NCBI GenBank assembly: GCA_034660675.1
Contig: JAYEJT010000072.1
Span: 1 to 14,818, forward strand
Direction: 5' to 3'
Source: CG03 sp034660675
GTDB taxonomy: Bacteria > CG03
Length of the DNA: 14,818 nucleotides
The notes beneath the pieces were generated by a model. The model ran no database searches and had not been told where the DNA came from. It saw only the letters and a list, made by a program, of their open reading frames with translations. Below, one piece after another: positions 1 through 6,094 of the stretch. The stretch's first letter is position 1. Each line of letters begins with the position of its first letter. The position numbers and the translations under genes were made by a program.

Positions 1-101
1 AAAAGAGGAACGAACACATCAAACCCCGGTAAAAATATTAAAGCAAGAGCCGCTCCTAAAATGAAGTAGTAGCAAAAAGCTATTATTTTTTTAGTAGTCA
101 C
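1..101 (-). CDS. N-terminal fragment of an unknown membrane protein (runs off left edge)
   Basis: An open frame begins with GTG at 101 and continues without a stop to the window edge, giving 33 residues. After a short lysine-containing start (VTTKKIIAF) it is strongly hydrophobic (CYYFILGAALALIFLP), which looks like a first transmembrane helix or an uncleaved signal anchor with the positive-inside pattern. The GTG lies 11 nt inside the end of the preceding small ORF, an overlap typical of translationally coupled genes. No clear Shine-Dalgarno sequence is visible. The family cannot be recognised from this fragment, and the rest of the gene lies outside the window. Confidence 0.45.
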   Translation of the reverse strand, partial: MTTKKIIAFCYYFILGAALALIFLPGFDVFVPL

Positions 102-237
102 TCTTTGTGTTTTTGTACCAGTTCGCGTTGCTCATCAGGTTAGACTCTACGGTATAGCTCTTGTCAAAAATAAGGGTCACAAAACCTATAACGCCTATAA
201 GCAACAGTATCATTAAAAGTTGTTTTGCAGATTTCAC
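91..237 (-). CDS. small single-helix membrane peptide, 48 aa
   Basis: A short frame starts with GTG at 237, with an alternative ATG at 213, and ends at TAA 93-91. The product has a basic N-terminus (VKSAKQ), one hydrophobic segment at about residues 7-24 (LLMILLLIGVIGFVTLIF), and a polar tail of about 24 residues that contains no cysteine. This is the layout of a small membrane-anchored peptide. Its end overlaps the start of the next membrane-protein frame by 11 nt, and it begins 44 nt after the stop of the PAS-GAF gene on the same strand. No convincing ribosome binding site is visible, so coding status rests on the hydrophobic segment and the overlap. It could be an unknown small membrane protein or a non-coding leader. 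Confidence 0.4.
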   Translation of the reverse strand: MKSAKQLLMILLLIGVIGFVTLIFDKSYTVESNLMSNANWYKNTKSDY

Positions 238-249
238 GCTTTAAGTTTA

Positions 250-277
250 TTTATTTGACAGGCTATTGTCAAATAAA
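250..277. repeat. perfect 11-bp inverted repeat between genes
   Basis: The arms TTTATTTGACA-type sequence at 250-260 and its exact complement at 267-277 enclose the 6-nt spacer GGCTAT. The palindrome lies 4 nt past the stop of the PAS-GAF gene and 13 nt before the GTG of the small peptide ORF. The stem is AT-rich and has no following T-run on the minus strand, so an intrinsic terminator is unlikely. Dyad symmetry just upstream of a start suggests an operator or an mRNA hairpin, but nothing identifies a binding protein. Confidence 0.5.
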
Positions 278-281
278 AGAA

Positions 282-1331
282 TTATTTATTTTCCAGTTTT
301 TTTACTTTTGATTTGAGCGAAAATATTTCAAGTTCCATTTTAACCGCCATGTCCGCCACTTTCTGAAGGTCGTCTATCTTATTCTGAATCAGACTTTCGA
401 CGCGTTTTCTTTCCAGGGCGCTGATAATTATTTCACCGGTTATCTTAAGCAGCGTGATTAAAGCATCATACCACTCTTTTTTTTCTTTCACGGCGTCAAA
501 CCCCATAAAACCGTGCAGATACGCTCCGGTGACAAGAGGCACGGCAACAGCTGATTTTATGTTCTGATCTTTCAGTATTTTCTTTTCCGCTGAAGCCGCG
601 GAAGGCATTTTTTCAACATCGTCTATCCTTATCGTCTCAAGACGCTTCAATTTCCTAATCCACCACGGAAAATCACCAAGTTGGCAGTTTTGCAAATTTT
701 TCTTCTGAGCCCCTACTCCCCTTGCGCACCATTCATGCGTGTTATCCATCATCCGGCCGTCGGGATGTATCAAAAAAATATAGGCCCGGTCAACTTCCTC
801 ACCCTGCCCGAGTTTTTCCAGTGAGTGATTGATCTCATCATCAATCTCGTCTGATGCGCATTTGATAAACCTGGAAGACATACCGGCGGCTATGTTTTCC
901 AGTTTTATCCTGCGTGCGAGAATAGCCTCCGCGCGCACTTTTTCGCTTACGCCCCTGCCGAAAATACAGGCAATTTTGCGATTTTCTATCTCCTTAAGAA
1001 CAATAGTGATTTCAAAGTCAAGAACGCCTCCGTCTTTTGTCACACACTTGACTTCAGCCGGCCGCGGAACTTGTTTGCCGGATCCTTTAAACATTCTTTT
1101 CCATTGATTATTACTGAAAGACCCCGGCGCAATATCATTTATTTTCAACCCGCATATCTCTTCGGAGCTGTAACCCATCGTCCTGCAAGCGGCGGCATTG
1201 GCATAAATGCACTCCTCTTTATCATTTATCCATAAAACACATTCAGCAATTTTATCCAACGAATAGCGCCTCAGCTTATTCACAAATGATTCTGTCAAAT
1301 CATCTTTTTTCATTTTTTTTCCTTTCTCCAT
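282..1331 (-). CDS. stand-alone PAS-GAF sensory protein, no output domain
   Basis: The 349-residue product has a PAS domain at about residues 24-135. It is recognisable from CVLWINDKEECIYANAAACRTMGY, where the middle of the motif is N45-A-A-A-C, and from SSEEICGLKINDIAP. A GAF domain follows at about 145-305, with the pattern DRAYIFLIHPDG, THEWCARGV, DFPWWIRKL, SAVAVPL and HGFMGFDAV. This variant is common beside PAS domains in bacterial sensor kinases. Residues 305-349 are a lysine-rich predicted coiled coil. No histidine-kinase, GGDEF, EAL or DNA-binding domain is present, so the protein is either a partner for another signalling protein or a truncated sensor. Two starts are possible. The ATG at 1331 has AGGTG 8 nt upstream, and the ATG at 1313 is preceded by AAAGGA. 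The ligand is unknown. Confidence 0.8.
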   Translation of the reverse strand: MEKGKKMKKDDLTESFVNKLRRYSLDKIAECVLWINDKEECIYANAAACRTMGYSSEEICGLKINDIAPGSFSNNQWKRMFKGSGKQVPRPAEVKCVTKDGGVLDFEITIVLKEIENRKIACIFGRGVSEKVRAEAILARRIKLENIAAGMSSRFIKCASDEIDDEINHSLEKLGQGEEVDRAYIFLIHPDGRMMDNTHEWCARGVGAQKKNLQNCQLGDFPWWIRKLKRLETIRIDDVEKMPSAASAEKKILKDQNIKSAVAVPLVTGAYLHGFMGFDAVKEKKEWYDALITLLKITGEIIISALERKRVESLIQNKIDDLQKVADMAVKMELEIFSLKSKVKKLENK

Positions 1332-1350
1332 AAAATAATCACCTGTCTTT

Positions 1351-1627
1351 TCCAGAACAAAACTTCTTCAAGTCAATCTGTCCACCATGTTAGGCGCGGT
1401 CCCGCCCCTTGTTGCCCCATCAAACGCCGGATAACGCCCAACAAAACCCTGAAGTTTTGCCATAAGAGCATTTATAAAGCAGGCACGGCAGAAGTATCCG
1501 GAGCGGGCCATATGAGTGAGGGGTTTTGCCTCGTTCCCGAAGCGAATAGGCAACGAACCGCATACGTGAGCGTCCGTCTACGGATACTTCTGTCGTGATT
1601 GCTTATGGCAAAACTCCAGAACAAAAC
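1351..1627. repeat. 13-bp direct repeats flanking the intergenic insert
   Basis: TCCAGAACAAAAC occurs at 1351-1363 and again at 1615-1627, in the 349-bp gene-free stretch between the PAS-GAF start and the end of the PUA-like gene. The right copy directly abuts the end of the structured repeat at 1454-1614. The enclosed 251 bp include a GC-rich segment at about 1390-1436 and the structured repeat. The pair may be a target-site duplication or the result of local duplication. I see no coding sequence in this stretch. Confidence 0.5.
1454..1614 (+). repeat. structured hairpin repeat, copy A
   Basis: This is the first of three copies of one repeat family. The outer arms pair GTTTTGCCATAA (1454-1465) with TTATGGCAAAAC (1603-1614). 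The inner arms are 1478-1500 and 1581-1603, with 22 of 23 positions pairable: 20 Watson-Crick, two G-U and one mismatch. The 80-nt interior carries the family core blocks TATCCGGAGCGGGCCATATG (1495-1514) and CGTGAGCGTCCGTCT (1565-1579). The left arm holds an extra 12-nt bulge at 1466-1477. The copy lies 67 bp past the stop of the minus-strand PUA-like gene. It has no following T-run and no coding capacity, and the short frame reading through it is not a gene. Confidence 0.85.
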
Positions 1628-1680
1628 CTACTTCATTTGACAAAATATTGCCATAAAAGTCAAGCTTAGAATGTCCGCGC

Positions 1681-2136
1681 CTATGCCGCTTCCATGTATT
1701 TTTTCAATTCAAGGAATTCAATCTCAAATTTTTTTTCGGCGCGCCTTATGAGTTTTTTTGAATGCCCGTCCAGCAGCGGCTGAAAATCAACCGTCCACTC
1801 AAGCTTAAAATCGCCTATATTGATATGATCGTCAATCCATGTTTTCCGCTCAAAAGCTTTCACATCTTTTAAGCGGAAACGCAGAGGAAACAGAACCTTT
1901 CTCATTCTCAGTTCCGGTATAAAAACAAGTTTTTTTTCGTCCCTGTATTTTTTTTCTATCTTTGCAAAGCCCACGATTCCCCTCACCGGCCTTATGGCGT
2001 AAAACCAGATAACGTCGCCGGGTTTTGCCGCAAGATACAGCGATTTGTATTTTTCGGGAACCGCGGCCAAAGGCGGAGAATGTTTCAAGCCAGTGACATA
2101 ATTTTCCTTTATGTCAATTTTTATCCAGTGATTCAT
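1681..2136 (-). CDS. PUA/EVE-like domain protein
   Basis: The start chosen is ATG 2136, giving 151 residues that begin MNHWIKIDI. An upstream in-frame TTG at 2190 would add 18 unlikely residues. The segment KPGDVIWFYAIRPVRGIVGFAKI at about residues 38-60 (key motif PGDVIWFYA then RGIVGFAKI) and the opening HWI...ENYVTGL resemble the EVE/PUA-like barrel fold. That family includes readers of modified bases and other nucleic-acid-binding proteins. The C-terminal third is charged and ends in a helical KKLIRRAEKKFEIEF stretch. No catalytic residues can be named. The gene stands alone between repeat copy A downstream and the cyclophilin gene upstream. No Shine-Dalgarno sequence is visible. The family assignment is by pattern only and could be wrong in detail. 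Confidence 0.55.
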   Translation of the reverse strand: MNHWIKIDIKENYVTGLKHSPPLAAVPEKYKSLYLAAKPGDVIWFYAIRPVRGIVGFAKIEKKYRDEKKLVFIPELRMRKVLFPLRFRLKDVKAFERKTWIDDHINIGDFKLEWTVDFQPLLDGHSKKLIRRAEKKFEIEFLELKKYMEAA

Positions 2137-2199
2137 TATTTTTGTATTTTTTTCATTACAAAACCAAATACTGCCGGCAAATATCAACAATGACTGCTG

Positions 2200-2205
2200 A
2201 TTATA
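2200..2205 (-). promoter_or_regulatory. possible -10 box of the PUA-like gene
   Basis: On the minus strand the sequence is a perfect TATAAT. It lies 64 nt upstream of the ATG at 2136 and just upstream of the less likely TTG start. No good -35 element sits 16-18 bp upstream, so this is only a candidate. Confidence 0.25.
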
Positions 2206-2231
2206 GCTAAAACCCCCGATAGCCGAAAGAC

Positions 2232-2249
2232 AAGCGCGAAACGGCGCTT
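2232..2249 (-). terminator. hairpin overlapping the cyclophilin stop codon
   Basis: AAGCGC (2232-2237) pairs perfectly with GCGCTT (2244-2249) across a 6-nt loop. On the minus strand the hairpin starts inside the TAA stop and is followed by GTCTTTC, a weak U-tract. It could end the cyclophilin transcript or protect its 3' end. The lack of a clean T-run keeps confidence low. Confidence 0.3.
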
Positions 2250-2922
2250 ATTTTATTATGATTTCTTCCAGAATAACGGGCTCAACAGGCCGGTCACCGC
2301 TGCCTGTCTTCACAGCTTCCATCTTTTTAACCACATCCATCCCCTCAATAACCTCGCCAAAAATCGTGTGATGGTTGTTGAGCCAGGGAGTTGGCACAGT
2401 CGTTATAAAAAACTGGCTGCCGTTCGTGCCGGGGCCGGAATTGGCCATTGCCAGAAGCCCTGGCCTGTCAAAAGTCAGAGAGCTCACAAACTCGTCTTTG
2501 AAGCGATATCCGGGGCCGCCTGTGCCGTTTCCTATGGGACAGCCGCCCTGTATCATGAAATTCTTTATTATTCTGTGGAACGCCAAGCCCTTGTAAAAAG
2601 GCCTTTTGACCTGCTGACGCGTCTTCGGATCAAGAAACATCTTGTCTCCTTTGGCCAGATCCACAAAATTTTCCACCGTGACAGGCGTCTTGTCCGGATA
2701 AAGTTTAATAACTATTTCCCCGAGCGCCTCATCACCGTGGCGGATCTTCATAACAGCGAGCAATTCATTTTTCTCAGGCGTTTTTTCTTTCACAACAGTC
2801 TCCTCTGCTGAGGGGGATAACATTTCGGCAGGCTCCGAAGAAGTCTTCATTTCCTGCTTGGCCCCGCCGCAACTCACAATAAAAAACACAGCGGCCAAAC
2901 AAATTTTCGAAACAATTTTCAT
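2248..2922 (-). CDS. cyclophilin-type peptidyl-prolyl cis-trans isomerase, lipoprotein
   Basis: The 224-residue product starts at ATG 2922, with GGAGG 10 nt upstream. A longer frame from TTG 2943 would include that ribosome binding site and hide the signal peptide. Residues 1-17 form a lipoprotein signal ending in the lipobox IVSC, so Cys18 would be acylated and the protein tethered to a membrane outside the cytoplasm. A Glu/Ser/Lys-rich linker runs to about residue 52. The cyclophilin domain at about 56-224 has FHRII (115-119), FMIQGG (122-127), GTGGPGY, MANSGPGTNGSQFFIT (159-174) and PWLNNHHTIFGEV with Trp180. These cover the catalytic Arg and the proline-binding pocket. The likely role is folding of exported proteins. 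A good promoter lies upstream, divergent from the DinG-like gene. Confidence 0.93.
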   Translation of the reverse strand: MKIVSKICLAAVFFIVSCGGAKQEMKTSSEPAEMLSPSAEETVVKEKTPEKNELLAVMKIRHGDEALGEIVIKLYPDKTPVTVENFVDLAKGDKMFLDPKTRQQVKRPFYKGLAFHRIIKNFMIQGGCPIGNGTGGPGYRFKDEFVSSLTFDRPGLLAMANSGPGTNGSQFFITTVPTPWLNNHHTIFGEVIEGMDVVKKMEAVKTGSGDRPVEPVILEEIIIK

Positions 2923-2980
2923 ATTTTCCCAACCTCCGTACAATTAAGAATCAGTCTTCATACCTCACTTTTCAAAGTTC

Positions 2981-3009
2981 ATTGTATCAAAATTTATAAA
3001 CATTTCCAA
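2981..3009 (-). promoter_or_regulatory. sigma70-type promoter of the cyclophilin gene
   Basis: On the minus strand TTGGAA (3009-3004) and TACAAT (2986-2981) are separated by 17 bp. Transcription would begin near 2974, giving a leader of about 50 nt that contains the GGAGG ribosome binding site. This was read by eye and not scored. Confidence 0.5.
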
Positions 3010-3077
3010 AATTCCGCACACGAAACTTTGCGCCAGGGGGCTTTTATTTTTCATGTTCATTCTACTCAGCAGAAAAG

Positions 3078-3107
3078 TTGGCGGGAAGAGCCTATTTCTG
3101 CTATCAT
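3078..3107 (+). promoter_or_regulatory. possible promoter of the DinG-family gene
   Basis: TTGGCG (3078-3083) and TATCAT (3102-3107) are spaced by 18 bp. Transcription would start near 3114, only about 8 nt before the ATG at 3122. That agrees with the absence of a Shine-Dalgarno sequence there and would make a nearly leaderless mRNA. Confidence 0.35.
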
Positions 3108-3121
3108 TGTTTCGCTAAAAT

Positions 3122-5101
3122 ATGAAAGATTATCCTGAACTGACCGAAATATTCGCCGACGGCGGATTGATTGAAACAGCCATGAAAAACTATGAGATCC
3201 GCGGCGAACAGCTTGACATGGCCCTGCGCATAGAGGAAGCCCTGGCAACGGACGAACATCTCATAGTGGAGGCGGGCACGGGCATAGGAAAAAGTCTGGC
3301 TTATCTTGTGCCTCTGATAATATACGCCAAAACAGCACAGAAAAAAGCGGTTGTCGCCACCTACACAAAAACCCTGCAGGAACAGCTCACAAAAAAAGAC
3401 CTGCCTTTCCTGAGGGGCGCCCTTCCTTTCAAATTCAGTTTCGCTCTCTGCCTGGGAAGCGCGAACTACCTGTGCCTGCGGCGTCTTCACAAGAGCCGCC
3501 AGATGGGCCTTTTCAAAAATGACGACGAGCTCAGACAGTGGGACGAAATACTGCGCTGGAGCAGGAAAACCAAAACCGGCGTCAAATTCGACGCGCCTTT
3601 CAACATAGACGAGAAAATATGGTTGGAAGTGTGCAGAGAATCCGACATGTGCACCGGCAAAAAATGTTCTTACGGCAGCGCGTGTTTCTACAACCGCTCA
3701 AAAGCGGAAAGGGCCGCCGCCGATATTCTTGTGTCCAACCATCATCTCTTTTTCACCGACATAGCATCCGGCAACAAGATTCTTCCCCGCTACGGAGCCG
3801 CTCTTATAGACGAGGCCCACAACGCCGAGGATGTCGCGGCGGATTTACTCGGCGCGGAATTTTCATACGGGAACATGCGTTACATTTTAGGCCGCCTCAC
3901 GGGGAGAAGAGATTTTGGCACGGACAAGGAAGACGCCGAAGAAATATTAAAAAGCGCCGCGATAACAGAAATGCATGTGAAAGAACTTTTCAGGGAGCTC
4001 ATCGCCCGCTTCGGCAGAGAAAAAACCCTCAAACGCGTCCGCGAAAAGCACCTTTTCGACAACCGCGCGGCGGATGCCATAAAAGAGCTGATCCGGATAA
4101 TAAATAAGACCGCGAAAAAAATGAAAGATGATGAAGGCGATATTACTGACGAAGGCATAGAACTCAGCGCTTACGCGGGAAGGCTCACGGAAGCGAAAAA
4201 CGCGCTGGAACTTTTTCTCGAACAGAGCGAAAACGATTTTGTTTACTGGGCGGACATACAACCCCGGGGAAGAAGGCTGAGGGCAAGTCTTTATTCCTGC
4301 CCTCTGAATGTCGCGGGGATTCTCAAGCAAACCCTTTACAAAAACACGGATTCCGTTATCATGACTTCGGCGACGCTCTGCGTTAACAGCTCTTTTGATT
4401 ATATGAATGAACGCCTCGGCATGGAAAACGCAGGGGAACTTCGGCTCGGCTCGCCGTTTGATTACAAAAAACAGGCTCTGCTTTACGCGGCGGACGACCT
4501 GCCGTCGCCTGCCGGCGATTTCGGGGAATTCGAAAAAAAGGCCCGTGAAAGAACGGGAAGCATATGCGCCGCTGCCGGCGGCGGCACTTTCGCGCTTTTC
4601 ACAAGCTGGAAAACCATGGACAACGCCTATGCTTACCTCACAAAAAACATAAAGGGCCTGAATTTCATGAAACAGGGACAGATGAGCCGCTGGAAACTGC
4701 TTGAAACATTCAAAAATAAAGCTTCGGCGGTTCTTCTCGGAACAAATTCTTTCTGGCAGGGGGTGGATGTGCCGGGAGAGGCTCTCCGCTGCGTGATAAT
4801 TTTCAAACTGCCTTTTGCCGTGCCGGACAATCCCCTCACCGAAGCAAGAATAGAAAAACTGAAAGAAGAAGGAAAAAACGCTTTCTCCCATTATCAAATT
4901 CCTCAGGCAGCCATAATGCTCAAACAGGGTATCGGCCGGCTCATAAGAACGAAAACCGACAAAGGCGTAATAGCGATTTTAGACCCCCGCATTCTTCTGA
5001 GCTCATACGGAAAAATTTTTCTGAAATCAATGCCCGATTGCGCCATATCTTCAGACATAGAAGAAATAAGCGCCTTCCTCCCCTTTCACGGCAAAAAATA
5101 A
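3122..5101 (+). CDS. dinG: DinG/XPD-family iron-sulfur DNA helicase
   Basis: The 659-residue product is a superfamily 2 ATP-dependent helicase, expected to unwind DNA 5' to 3' during repair and replication stress. Motifs in order are a Q-motif-like YEIRGEQLDMA (24-34), Walker A AGTGIGKS (51-58), TYTKTLQEQL (80-89), DEAH (230-233) and VIMTSATL. Near the C-terminus come GTNSFWQGVDVPGE and the motif VI segment KQGIGRLIRT. Four cysteines, C118, C177, C182 and C188, have the spacing of the E. coli DinG 4Fe-4S cluster, including the last three at +5 and +6; C171 is an extra nearby cysteine. No exonuclease domain is fused at the N-terminus. There is no Shine-Dalgarno sequence before ATG 3122, and Met21 is an alternative start. 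The neighbours give no operon partner on this strand. Confidence 0.93.
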   Translation: MKDYPELTEIFADGGLIETAMKNYEIRGEQLDMALRIEEALATDEHLIVEAGTGIGKSLAYLVPLIIYAKTAQKKAVVATYTKTLQEQLTKKDLPFLRGALPFKFSFALCLGSANYLCLRRLHKSRQMGLFKNDDELRQWDEILRWSRKTKTGVKFDAPFNIDEKIWLEVCRESDMCTGKKCSYGSACFYNRSKAERAAADILVSNHHLFFTDIASGNKILPRYGAALIDEAHNAEDVAADLLGAEFSYGNMRYILGRLTGRRDFGTDKEDAEEILKSAAITEMHVKELFRELIARFGREKTLKRVREKHLFDNRAADAIKELIRIINKTAKKMKDDEGDITDEGIELSAYAGRLTEAKNALELFLEQSENDFVYWADIQPRGRRLRASLYSCPLNVAGILKQTLYKNTDSVIMTSATLCVNSSFDYMNERLGMENAGELRLGSPFDYKKQALLYAADDLPSPAGDFGEFEKKARERTGSICAAAGGGTFALFTSWKTMDNAYAYLTKNIKGLNFMKQGQMSRWKLLETFKNKASAVLLGTNSFWQGVDVPGEALRCVIIFKLPFAVPDNPLTEARIEKLKEEGKNAFSHYQIPQAAIMLKQGIGRLIRTKTDKGVIAILDPRILLSSYGKIFLKSMPDCAISSDIEEISAFLPFHGKK

Positions 5102-5123
5102 TTCAAATTGTTCCACACACATA

Positions 5124-5300
5124 ATAGAAGAGGATAATATCCAGAGACGGACGCTCACGTGTGAGGTTCGTCCTCCCAGGCGGACTTTCAGCTGCCTATA
5201 TCGCCCGCCACAAATATAGGCGGACTTCGCAAGGCTCAGCTTCGGGCACTGTGTTAAACCCTCGCTCATATGGCCCGCTCCGGATATTATCCTCTTCTAT
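5124..5300 (-). repeat. structured hairpin repeat, copy B (inverted, longer interior)
   Basis: A perfect 19-bp inverted repeat, ATAGAAGAGGATAATATCC at 5124-5142 and its complement at 5282-5300, encloses 139 nt. Read on the minus strand, it contains the same two core blocks as copies A and C, at 5267-5286 and 5145-5159. The arm sequence is otherwise different. The interior is about 60 nt longer and has its own hairpin, GCCTATAT (5194-5201) with ATATAGGC (5214-5221), plus a GTCC/GGAC hairpin at 5170-5185. AGGCGGACTT is repeated directly at 5178-5187 and 5218-5227. The copy begins 23 bp after the DinG-family stop and ends 94 bp before the next gene. The stretch 5301-5380 shows nothing else clear. 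Confidence 0.85.
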
Positions 5301-5394
5301 CGCGTTTTTGCATTTTGAATTATCCGAAAATCCTGTAACTTTTAGCAAATTACGCGCGTCTAACGGTTGAAGGCAAAAAAAGGAGGAAAGGAAA

Positions 5395-5913
5395 ATGAAA
5401 AATTTGATGAACTGGACGGCGGCGGGAATGATGCTGACATCAGCGGCGGCTTTTTCGCCCGTTATCGGAGCGTCATCCGACGACAAAAACGAGATGACCG
5501 AATTCAGGCAGTGGAAAAAGAACAGAGAATTGAAGGATCAAAACCGTGAAGAACACCGCAAAAGAATGCACGAAAACAGAATGGACAGATTGAGTAAAGA
5601 CCTTGAACTGACATCTTCGCAGCGGAAAAAAATTTCAGGACTCATGGAAAACTCGTGGAAAGAAGTGACAAAGGCAAGAAAAGCTTTCAGTGCTAAAGTC
5701 ACCGACATCCGGACGGAATCTGACAAGAAAATTGAAAAAGAACTCACAAAAGAACAGCTTGAAACGTGGAAACGGCACAGACGTGACAACATGAGAAACC
5801 GCCGAAGGAACACAAAAAACAGAAAAGATAGACGGCGGAGAAAAACCGATGATTCGCGAAACAGATATAATCGCGATGACAGACGCGGAAATCGTTGGAA
5901 GGACAGAGACTAA
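5395..5913 (+). CDS. secreted LTxxQ (Spy/CpxP-like) protein with Arg-rich tail
   Basis: The 172-residue product begins at ATG 5395 with a strong GGAGG at 5382-5386, 8 nt upstream. Residues 1-26 (MKNLMNWTAAGMMLTSAAAF...VIGA) look like a Sec signal peptide, so the mature protein would be periplasmic. The mature part is almost wholly helical and charged. It carries two LTxxQ motifs, LTSSQ (72-76) and LTKEQ (117-121), spaced as in the Spy/CpxP family of envelope-stress chaperones and metal-resistance regulators. Residues 126-172 form a low-complexity tail rich in Arg, Asp and Asn. Spy itself has no such tail, and it suggests binding to nucleic acid or other anionic polymers. The gene sits alone between repeat copies B and C, which are in opposite orientation. 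Function beyond family resemblance is inferred. Confidence 0.75.
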   Translation: MKNLMNWTAAGMMLTSAAAFSPVIGASSDDKNEMTEFRQWKKNRELKDQNREEHRKRMHENRMDRLSKDLELTSSQRKKISGLMENSWKEVTKARKAFSAKVTDIRTESDKKIEKELTKEQLETWKRHRRDNMRNRRRNTKNRKDRRRRKTDDSRNRYNRDDRRGNRWKDRD

Positions 5914-5948
5914 AATTTTTCCGCGACCGGATTTGAGGGAGAGGGCGC

Positions 5949-6073
5949 AGCAAGCGGGACAGAAGTATCCGGAGCGGGCCATATGAGTGAGGGTTTAACC
6001 CCGTTCCCGAAACGAATAGGCAGCGAACTGCATACGTGAGCGTCCGTCTACGGATATCTCTGTCCCGCTTGCT
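5949..6073 (+). repeat. structured hairpin repeat, copy C
   Basis: The arms 5949-5971 and 6051-6073 are pairable at 22 of 23 positions (21 Watson-Crick, one G-U, one mismatch) and enclose 79 nt. The core blocks are at 5966-5985 and 6035-6049. Interior and orientation match copy A closely, and the similarity to copy A continues to the right through CATGGCAAAACT to about 6085. The copy fills the gap between the convergent ends of the LTxxQ gene (36 bp away) and the deacylase gene (22 bp away). There is no T-run on either side, so a simple intrinsic terminator is not indicated. Confidence 0.85.
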
Positions 6074-6094
6074 CATGGCAAAACTTCAATCATG

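Noticed and set aside
1393..1442. GTTAGGC ... GCCCAAC resembling an integron attC site
   Set aside because: In attC sites the AAC-type end comes first and GTT last; here the order is reversed in both orientations, and no integrase or cassette array is present.
1368..1553. Minus-strand 61-codon ORF beginning MARSGYFC-like sequence, echoed by an ORF at 5635-5982
   Set aside because: The shared peptide arises because both frames read through the structured repeat (copies A and C). Neither has a ribosome binding site, and neither continues in a recognisable family.
3947..4897. Long 316-codon minus-strand ORF
   Set aside because: It is an antisense shadow of the DinG-family gene, whose plus-strand frame has all helicase motifs. 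The minus frame shows no recognisable domain.
5949..6073. Copy C as an ordinary bidirectional intrinsic terminator between convergent genes
   Set aside because: The stem would be long enough, but there is no T-run on either side, the 79-nt loop is far too large, and the interior is conserved with copy A.
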